Source: Linanthus parryae
Taxonomy: Eukaryota; Streptophyta; Magnoliopsida; Ericales; Polemoniaceae
DNA: 64,000 bases
Reading direction: 5' to 3'
NCBI GenBank assembly: GCA_023055425.1
Contig: JALGPY010000004.1
Coordinates: 59,667,718-59,731,717 of the forward strand
The first letter of the stretch is position 1, and each line of letters begins with the position of its first letter. The notes below the pieces were generated by a model that did no database searches, had not been told where the DNA came from, and saw only the letters and a list, made by a program, of their open reading frames with translations. Of this stretch, positions 56,669-64,000 are shown in pieces. The position numbers were made by a program, and so were the translations under genes.

Positions 56669-57917
56669 TGTAAGTTCAGCTATTTCAAAGGCTTGAAACA
56701 TCTCTCTTTCAAGGCCTTGAAACTGCTTTCAAGGGTTTGAAACAAGCACTGCAGAATACATGATGAACTTAAGGGGATCTTTGATTTAATTCCAACTCCC
56801 GATCTCCTATAATTGATTATATGTTACTTGATGATGAAAGACAAATCATTCTACTACTCTAAACTGTGATTAATTTATCTAGTTTAACTAAGTTTTGCAG
56901 GGATATACAGTTGCCTATTTTTCAGGAATTAGCTCCTAAACTGGAAATTGCAGAAAAGGAAACTGAGACGTTGATTTGATTCTGTGTTGCTCAAATCTGA
57001 TCTGGGCCTTCCTAACTTACTCCTAAACAGATTCAAGACTGTATCCTTGAAGATACTGAGCAACTAGCCGTTGGAGGAAGCTGTTAGAAGAGTCAAGATT
57101 TGAAGCTATTTTTCAAGAAAATTTGTTGACAAGATTCTAAAGATCTTCAATTCAAACAAGCTGCTTAAAAGATAGAATTACTGAAGAATTTCGTATACAC
57201 AATACAGAGCAAGAAACAAAGACATTAAAACACTACAGAGGATTGACAAGCAACCAAGAAGAAGATCGACATCACTCAATCCAATCATCTGAAGAACATT
57301 GCATTCTCACTGAAGACTTAATTCTCAGTGTTCTTCTCTTCTGATCATCATTTGTATATCATTTATATAATACTTATAGTTCTTATTCTCGTGGATTGTT
57401 CAAGGTGAACAATAGATGACTCTTAGTTAATCAGTTAGCTGGAGCGGGTACTAGATATGTTAGTGAGAACCACAAGCTATAACAGAGTAAGGCCTTTTTA
57501 TGGGTTTGACATCTAGGGCTTAGCTGTTGATTAATAAGAATTGAGTTGAAAATCTTGCAGGGATTAAGTCCTTGAGGTAGAGACGTAGGTCCCAGTGGAC
57601 GGAAATCTATAAATCACTGTGTCCCTTGCATATTCTTCACTGCACTTTACTTCTCTTATACACTGCTCAAAACAGGTTTCAGTTCAAGGTCTTGAAACTC
57701 ATTTCAAGGCCTTGAAAACTATCAGCTTTCTCTTTACTTTCTATTTTGATTCCAAAGGCTTGAAACTCATTCCAATGCCTTGAAATACTTGCTGCACTTC
57801 ACAAACATCTTTGAAACCACTCTTTTAGCAAAAGTTGCAAAAGTTGTCATACTCTATTCAACCCCCTCCCCTTCTAGAGTATTGATCCTGTTGTCATTCC
57901 TACATTACTGTCCTTCA
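56669..57917 (+). repeat. Sirevirus 3' LTR
   Basis: 1249 bp, collinear with 21943-23173 with many base differences and small indels. It carries palindrome copies at about 56684, 56707 (perfect), 56729, 57682, 57702 (perfect), 57749 and 57769, plus one extra copy near its start compared with the 5' LTR. Confidence 0.93.
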
Positions 57918-57922
57918 AGAAG

Positions 57923-60206
57923 AAATCATCTTCAATGCATGTATGCCATTTAGTATCCAAATTCTCTTATCCCGCAGTTGAAATTTTACAGTATTTTCGA
58001 TTTAATTTATCCTACATAAATTAAATTGGAAATGAAAATATAACTTCTACAGAAATTAACTACTAACACGTCTGATTTAACTAGTCGGTTTCCTATAGAA
58101 GCTGCAATCGCTTGTCTAAGTTGAGCTCCACACATGTAAACTTCTAGACATTCTTCTTCAAAGTAGAGTAAAATTTTATCTATTTCACTTTCATACTCTC
58201 CAACCTGGATTCACAAGTAGTTAAAACAGAATGAAAAAATTTGAGACATCCATTTGTATATGTTAATGCATTGAACATCAATGAGAAACTACATAGAAGC
58301 TATCGTTTCAAGGAGCAAAACATGTAACTCGTGTAAGAGAGACACATATCTTGTTTCAACTTAAAAATCGGATAATTAGGAAATTTTGTCATCTTATACC
58401 TGCCAAAGAAGGTTTTGACATAAAATTCTACACATGAACCAAATGACATAGAAATATTTTGATACAATGATAACGTATGACACTTTTTTATATAGATCCA
58501 ATGAATTGTCATAGAGAAATTTATCTAAGATATCGTGGACTAGTTGGAACAAATTTGTATTTGAACATGTTTGAAGATTATTGGTTTAAGGTTTGGAAGA
58601 GGGATTATGTGCGCTCCGGGGTGGATGGTAAGAAACATGATTCTCCAAGCCAAGCTTGGAATCCAAAGTCCCAATAAGACGCAACTGCTCGCGATGACTT
58701 AAACTTCTATTTTTGTTGCTTTAATTCTTTTGTTGTGGTTTTGATGAACTTATTTTAATGGATTATATATGTATATACGTATGTGTGGGTGTATACAATG
58801 TTATTTTTATTTTATTTTATTTTATTTATGCTATGTCTATTTCATCGTGATCCCTTGAGAAATGATTTTTATGGGTAAGTTCATTAGAAAGCGTTCAAGA
58901 GGATTCATCTCCCCCCACTTCTGAAATTGATTTAACACAATCGTCAAAATTGAAGTATTATGTGGATAAAGATGACACTTCAATATTTAATGGCTGTTAC
59001 GAGCCATTCTATATGAATTACATCATATAGAATGGTGTCCAACCCGATACCTCATGAACGGGCTTTAAACACTCTAATACTGAGCTAGCACCCATTCGCA
59101 TGTTATGATGCTGTTGAAATCCCTTTCTCCTCATATCTCTTGTTTGTTGAGATTTAGATGATATTTCTTCATTTTGAAAGATCTTTATCACAATTTTGTA
59201 GAGATATATAAATGTTTTTGTCATGCCTTTACAGTTTATGCAAGGCCTCATTATCTTGATTGCGCATTTCCAACTTCATTCCACTACGAAATTTCCGAGT
59301 TTGGAAGATTTAGAAGATACCATCTTTTATAATATAGGTCTACCTTCGGAAAAGCCCTTACGCGATATATCTTTTTCTCGAGACATTTCTGTAGACATTC
59401 CGATGTTTGATTACCAAATATTGACAATACTTTCTTCATTAAGATGGTGTCTCGCATAGTAAAAAATCTGAACGTAACAAGCAATGGTAAGAATTTTTTA
59501 TCATGACAAAGAGCTCAACATTTATGTTACCTTAGCTTCAATTAATTGTGGTGGTCAAGACATCTTTTCCCATCCCTAAAATACTCCAAGCTCATGATAC
59601 ACAACAGTTAGTTTGGTAACAACTTCAATGCTGCAAATCAAAAGCTTAGTTGAATCTCTCTGGGTTTTTGTTTAAGTCAATTATATGATAATAACATATT
59701 TATGATTTATATAATTTAACGATGATATGGAAAAGACAATCGATGTAGCTAATAGAGAGGAAACTGACGGCAAGGTAACTCACTGGATCAATCATGGGTT
59801 CAAAATATACATGTAAATCAGTGTTAGAAGGATTCAACCTTACCGATACATCTATTTACTCTTGATATGAAGTCTATATTATTAAGAGTTGATGACCTAT
59901 GACATGAAAATATTCCGCTTATACTTGCTTGTGTATCTTAATCTCTTGGAACCTAGGACATACTCTTCTCAATCAGGCATGCTAATCTCCCACATATACT
60001 TGCTTAGGTGTTCTAATCTCTCGAAACTTAGGACATACTATTCTCAAATTTTACAATATTTTTACATGTATTAATACCTTAAGGTTTACTGTATGGGTTT
60101 ATCTGTAATATTTTGCAGAATATTGTATTAATATGTAGCGTTGTGAATTTTCTCCAAAATAAATAAAACGTGATAAGCTCAAAAAGATTGATTATTGGCA
60201 GTTAGC
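57923..60206. other. Intergenic DNA right of the Sirevirus
   Basis: No recognised gene. A plus-strand frame of 47 codons without ATG (58887-59030, ESVQEDSSPPTSEIDLTQSS) follows an AG and could be an old exon, but matches nothing I know. A 66-codon frame at 58477-58677 and a 78-codon frame at 59223-59459 are likewise unrecognised. Around 59010-59037 there is a short inverted repeat (ATTCTATATG/CATATAGAAT). Confidence 0.35.
59922..60050. repeat. Imperfect tandem duplication, ~74-bp unit
   Basis: 'atacttgcttgtgtatctta' and 'atacttgcttaggtgttcta' open two copies that both continue with a variant of 'ctaggacatactcttctcaa'. Confidence 0.6.
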
Positions 60207-60214
60207 ATAAAATC

Positions 60215-60795
60215 TAGAACTGTAAGGAAAACCGGTCAAACGGACCGAACCAGATTGAAATCCTTAGTTTTGGACGGTTTTTTGGATGTTCGGTTTACGA
60301 ATGGTTCAAGTTTTCACAAATCGGTCTAATCGGTTTGGTTTTCGGTTTGTAAGAATATCACATCGCACCAAATCGAACCGAAGCGGTATGTGCCTAATGT
60401 ACTTTTATTAAATTATATATCGAGTAAAGTAATTAAGTAATTTTAAAAAATAGAACACAAGTAGATAGATTCAATTAAGATATAGTATTAATCTTTTCCA
60501 TTTCTCTCTAAGTTCCATCGTAAACGATATTCGTGCAAGTTTTTTTACGGTCTATTTAATCTCTTCACTCTTACAGTTGAAATTCCTTGACAATGCAGTA
60601 TTATAATATTCATTCAATAATGTTTATGCAAACCGACTGAACCGAATCGAACCAAACCGATTTTTTTCGCATTGGTTCGGTTTTGTTCATCCTTTCAAAT
60701 GGTTTGATTTGGTTACAAAAATAGTAAACCGATGTATTTGCTTTGGTTTATGGTTTTCGCATAAACAGAACCAAATCGAACCGCTTACACTCCTA
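60215..60795. mobile_element. hAT-type MITE
   Basis: 581 bp with ends TAGAACTGTAAGG and (reverse complement) TAGGAGTGTAAGC, flanked by the 8-bp duplication ATAAAATC (60207-60214, 60796-60803). Subterminal regions are rich in GGTTCGGTTT/AACCGAACC motifs in both orientations, typical of non-autonomous hAT elements. It has no coding capacity. Confidence 0.85.
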
Positions 60796-60803
60796 ATAAA
60801 ATC

Positions 60804-61232
60804 TATAAGAAACCCCAAAACCCACATGTTACACCTTCAGTCCGAATGTATCGACAAACTTGTTAATCCTAGATTTCCCCCATGAGAGGGTTAAAATGAT
60901 TCAGAGTACCTGCACATCGTACATCAGTTTGCCAATTTAGTCCCTTAGCTCCTGCAGATTCTCTACAATAACAATTTGTAGAAATCAAAATAGAATAATA
61001 AAATTGGAAACAATGAAATTACGTTAGTAATTCATCGAAAATGAAATACAAATCACTTCCTATACACGCAATTTTCAACATTTTTACATACCACGAGTCT
61101 GGAACATAGAGAACGGGTCAACCGTAATGCCCTCTGTAGGATACCAATTAGAAAACTTGGTGGAGTAATCTCGTAGAGGCTAATTTGTTGTATCGCCTAA
61201 TAAGAACAATGCCTAACCGAATTCTTTATGGC
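60804..61232. other. Intergenic DNA, no gene seen
   Basis: AT-rich sequence between two DNA transposons. Confidence 0.4.
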
Positions 61233-61433
61233 TAAGGGCCTGTTTGGTACTAGTTGAAAATCTCAATAATCAGCTGAAAATAATCTGAAAAGAAAATCCA
61301 ACTTAACTGTGAATCACAATATGTTTGGTACGAGCTGAATTTATAGATCAATAACTCGATCAATTTAATAAAATTTCAAGAGCTCTAAACTTAAGTAATT
61401 GGATACACATATTTATAACTGGGCTATGATCAC

Positions 61434-62613
61434 TAGACCTGGCAAAATGGTTGGGTCAGTCGGATTTGGGTTGGGTTTATATGAGTTGGTTTTAATTGGA
61501 GTGTTACCTAATTAAGACTATACTCCCGTTGGGTTTTTTTGGGCTAAAGTTTATGGACCTGGTTATTAGTGAGTAGTCCCAATCAAACCCAATCTGGACA
61601 AAATAAGTTTTTAATGTGCTCAATCATAAACTTTCAATAGAAGCCCAATCACAACCTTAAATAGAAAGCCCATCTTTCTAACCTAATTATAGTTAAAGTT
61701 ACCATTATAACCCTGAAAATTCTATATGATGTGCCATCATCAGGCCTCATCCATCTTCTGCAGAACCAATTTTTTCTCCCTGGCACTGCACGACGCCTTC
61801 ACCATCGACGACCACACAGGCGTCGTGCTTCCGTCGCCGTCGTTTTTTGAGAACCAACTTGACCATCTTTGATTTTACAAAATTACCCTTTAAACTTTAC
61901 TTAAATTTCTAAATCCCTCATTTCTACGGATGAACAAAGTGAACCCTATAGACCTTCTAAAAAGAAAAAATATATATTCTGAAAAAAAAAAAACTGCTTC
62001 ACCTCCTAGCGGTGTCGCCATCTTAGCCTCCTCTGCTCGTCGCCGTCTTCATCACCTCCTACCGTCGCAGCCGTCGTCCTGACGCCAACGCCTCCCATCA
62101 GACCCAAGACATCACCGTCTGTCAAGGCTAGGTCCTCAATCTCGTCAGTGGCGCCATGGTGATCTTGTTCATCGACGACATTGTGTTGATGCTCGCCATT
62201 CTCGTCGGCGTCGATTCCAACCGTCGTCACCGTCGTCCTGTGGACGCCGTCGCCTCCGATTAGACCCCAGGTATCGCCTCCTGTTGAGGCTAGGGCATCA
62301 ATCGTCCTCTTGATTTTCATGGTGTGGTCTCGCTGGTGGTATTCGAATTCGATGGAGGTTTCGTCGGCGATGTGAGAGAGAGTCGAAGGTGATGATTAAT
62401 TATTTTTGATTGGGCTTATATTTTGATTGGACTGCAGTGTGTAGTTTGGGCTTAATTGGGGTCCTGTGTAAAATCCAAAAAGTCCATCAGTGTAATGGTC
62501 TTAAATAGGTTTTGACCACTAATACCTGTCTAATAAATAGGCATGACCCAACTTTATAATGAGCAGAACAAATGGTCTAGCCCTTTGGGCATAAATCCAT
62601 TTTGTAAGGTATA
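61434..62613. mobile_element. Non-autonomous hAT element nested in the Harbinger-like MITE
   Basis: 1180 bp with ends TAGACCTGGCAAAATGG and (reverse complement) TATACCTTACAAAATGG, flanked by the 8-bp duplication ATGATCAC (61426-61433, 62614-62621). No transposase is present. The GC-rich middle (about 61740-62400) differs in composition from the AT-rich ends and may be captured host sequence. Confidence 0.85.
62006..62320 (-). CDS. Gly/Asp-rich ORF in the hAT element, possibly captured sequence
   Basis: 104 codons, MKIKRTIDALASTGGDTWGL to GDEDGDEQRRLRWRHR. It contains two versions of one module (GLIGGDGVHRTTVTTVG and GLMGGVGVRTTAATVGG), so it arose partly by internal duplication. Its composition contrasts with the flanking element ends. 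It resembles no family I know and expression is doubtful. Confidence 0.25.
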   Translation of the reverse strand: MKIKRTIDALASTGGDTWGLIGGDGVHRTTVTTVGIDADENGEHQHNVVDEQDHHGATDEIEDLALTDGDVLGLMGGVGVRTTAATVGGDEDGDEQRRLRWRHR

Positions 62614-62823
62614 ATGATCACCATAATGTAAAAAAAAAAAAAAAAAAAATCAAATTATTTTTAGAGGTTTTCAGCTGCAGAATCCCCAATTTTGGAGATT
62701 CTACAATTGCACGGAGATTATCTTAATCTGCATATTATCAAATTAAAATATGCAAACATAACAATCGAAATTGTTGAAAAGAGACCAACTGGATTAAAAT
62801 TGGAGATACCAAACAAGCACTAA

Positions 62824-63456
62824 CTGCTAACTGGGTTGACCAAACTGAAACAGGAGTTTAGACATCATAAGCAGAGTTAGGCTTCTCCAAGGTTTTCGAT
62901 ATAGATGAAGCCCCGACTCCGAGGCGCTTCGCAATAGGCGATGCAGAGAAAGAAATAAAGATATGAGAGATCTTATGAATCAATCTCGGGAAGAGAGAAG
63001 GAGCCGTACTTTGGTAGCATAGTGTGTAGTCGTATGTTGGAAGAGGAGAAGAAATAAAAGACGGTTCCTCAGCTTGCTAGCCACTTCGTGCTCGAACACC
63101 GCCGAAAGTCACACACCTCTCTCAAGTGATATTCTTCCTCTCCAAGGAAAGTAATATACTCAAACCTCGAAATCTCTACAAAGCCCTCACCACCCACTCC
63201 TTCTCCTGAGTTTGTTCACACACTCTCTCTTCTCTACCTGAAACAAAAAAGCTTCACTCGGAAGCTGCGTAAGTGGAGCGGCACATTCCCCAAACATAGA
63301 AGGGCGTAGAACGATAAATATCAGGACACTTTGACCAAGAATCAGAGTGACACATTCTCCAAACATAGCAAGGCATATTAAGGACATTTTGCTCAAGAAA
63401 TTTGAGCACGTGTCATGGGGGTCTAATCCTCTGCGGGTGGCGCTTCAAAAAGGCAT
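62824..63456. other. Upstream region of the VIP4/LEO1-like gene
   Basis: No supported gene. On the minus strand a frame with SPIAKRLGVGASSISK ends at about 62850 and an overlapping plus-strand frame (GFSKVFDIDEAPTPRRFAIG) is also open, so neither can be chosen. An imperfect direct repeat with 'cacattccccaaacatagaa' and 'cacattctccaaacatagca' lies at about 63280 and 63350. Confidence 0.4.
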
Positions 63457-63463
63457 TATATAA
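63457..63463 (+). promoter_or_regulatory. Putative TATA box of the VIP4/LEO1-like gene
   Basis: TATATAA within 'cattatataattttag', 111 bp before the ATG. This leaves a plausible 5' leader of about 80 bases. Confidence 0.55.
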
Positions 63464-63573
63464 TTTTAGTTTCCAGGTTCAGGCGAGTTAGGGAGAGAAA
63501 CAGCTTCGATAAAGTTAGGAAATTTCAGTGCGACGGAGACGACGAATAGGAGGTGCCGCCGATAAACGAAGCG

Positions 63574-63696
63574 ATGGTGGGAGAACAGAAGAGGCATCAG
63601 ATGATGCAAAACCTATTCGGCGATCAGTCTGAGGAGGAGGAAGAAGAAGAGGTTGAATCAGAGCACGAATCAAATCCACAGCCTGGTTACGCCTCT
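63574..63696 (+). CDS. VIP4: First coding exon of a VIP4/LEO1-like Paf1-complex subunit
   Basis: ATG at 63574 opens MVGEQKRHQMMQNLFGDQSE, then an acidic run and VESEHESNPQPGYAS. This matches, as I recall it, the N-terminus of plant VIP4, the homologue of yeast LEO1: a basic start, a QNLFGDQSEEE-type motif and an SEHESN motif. A GT donor at 63697 would end the exon in phase 0 after 41 codons; the 222-base open frame beyond it is intron read-through. VIP4 is a nuclear subunit of the RNA polymerase II-associated Paf1 complex, needed in Arabidopsis for histone methylation at FLC and normal flowering time. The rest of the gene lies outside the window. The codon at 63553 is not an ATG, so 63574 is the likely start. 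Confidence 0.85.
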
Positions 63697-64000
63697 GTAC
63701 GATCTTCATTCTCTCTTCTTCCTGATTTTTCGCTTCTTCATCTCTTTGAATTTCAATCAATGGGACAAAGCTAATTCGTCCGACGCCTAGCTCAATTATG
63801 CTTATCTAGGTCACTCTCGTTACAGTTTCGCACACAACCTCGACTTATGCAGATGCAGATACGGCGGTCGGTGACTGTTTATATACTCATTGTCTCTAAA
63901 ATTAGGGTTTTTTTTGTCTGGCACAATTTAACTCACCCTGTAGAGTTCACTTTGAGAGAGCATGGAGGTCTCTGTTGTTTGTGTTTACTGTATCATTATA
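63697..64000 (+). other. Start of intron 1 of the VIP4/LEO1-like gene
   Basis: Begins GTACGATC after the acidic exon. Pyrimidine/T-rich, with no second exon recognised before the window end. Confidence 0.6.

Larger units (their letters stand above)
21943..57917 (+). mobile_element. Ty1/copia Sirevirus-type element carrying nested insertions
   Basis: Two LTRs (21943-23173 and 56669-57917) in direct orientation, beginning TGTAAGTTCA and ending CTGTCCTTCA, are flanked by AGAAG (21938-21942, 57918-57922). Without the Athila-type (25338-37548) and Tekay-B (41097-55263) insertions and their TSDs, the element is about 9.6 kb. Order is gag (two CCHC regions, coiled coil), protease, integrase, RT, RNase H, then an extra ORF before the PPT, as in Sireviruses of the Maximus/SIRE type. 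The LTRs are visibly more diverged than those of Tekay-A, so this is an old insertion. It shows frameshifts, stops and an RT deletion, so it is not autonomous. Confidence 0.92.
61236..62820. mobile_element. Harbinger/Tourist-like MITE, interrupted by a hAT element
   Basis: Ends GGGCCTGTTTGGTA and (reverse complement) GTGCTTGTTTGGTA, flanked by TAA (61233-61235, 62821-62823). Both the GG-CTGTTTGG terminus and the TAA duplication fit PIF/Harbinger MITEs. Without the nested hAT element it is about 0.4 kb. Confidence 0.75.

Noticed and set aside
1..64000. tRNA, rRNA or other structural RNA genes
   Set aside because: No cloverleaf with A/B-box and T-loop, and no rRNA text, was found by eye. The tRNA-like matches are retrotransposon primer binding sites. 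A tRNAscan or Rfam search would settle it.

Overview
The window is nuclear DNA of a flowering plant, most likely a eudicot. It is AT-rich and dominated by nested LTR retrotransposons and small non-autonomous DNA transposons. The only clear host gene is the first coding exon of a VIP4/LEO1-type Paf1-complex gene at the right edge (63574-63696). No bacterial, organellar, rRNA, tRNA or CRISPR feature was seen.

Layout. (1) 1-3522 is intergenic and holds a tandemly duplicated ~0.6 kb repeat (1055-3240). (2) 3523-15269 is an almost intact minus-strand Ty3/gypsy element of Tekay/Del chromovirus type, called Tekay-A here. Its LTRs are about 3.1 kb, the target-site duplication (TSD) is ACTCC, and one gag-pol frame is broken by only two stop codons. 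(3) 15275-21942 is intergenic. It holds a second copy of the dispersed repeat, a candidate small gene fragment, a GAA microsatellite, a Stowaway-type MITE and a decayed BCS1-like AAA-ATPase pseudogene. (4) 21943-57917 is one Ty1/copia element of Sirevirus type (LTRs about 1.24 kb, TSD AGAAG). Its own ~9.6 kb is split by two large insertions.

Insertion 1 is a deleted Athila-type gypsy element (25338-37548, TSD TTAGT). Its 3' LTR carries a solo LTR of a related element (33581-35604, TSD TCGGG). Insertion 2 is a second Tekay-type element, Tekay-B (41097-55263, TSD AGAAT). Its protease/RT region carries a gypsy-like solo LTR (46846-48258, TSD GATTG), its 3' LTR carries a copia-like solo LTR (51718-53138, TSD GGAAA), and its 5' LTR/PBS has been inverted. 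Every junction is supported by a 5-bp TSD and TG...CA ends, so the order of insertion can be read directly. (5) 57918-64000 holds a hAT MITE, a hAT element nested in a Harbinger-like MITE, and the VIP4 promoter and first exon.

The most unusual signal is that three retroelements carry their own family of repeated short palindromes. The Athila LTRs have four pairs of TGCGTA-N3-TACGCA just upstream of the TATA box, and seven more pairs lie in the 3' internal region. The Athila-related solo LTR has the same arrangement with different arms (TGCGTT/AACGCA). The Sirevirus has many copies of TTTCAAGGCCTTGAAA in its LTRs, non-coding DNA and even gag. Other notable points are an in-frame protease-integrase C-terminus fusion in the Athila derivative, and a leader ORF with tandem SUMO-interacting-like motifs in Tekay-B. 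All assignments come from reading the sequence; no database search was run.
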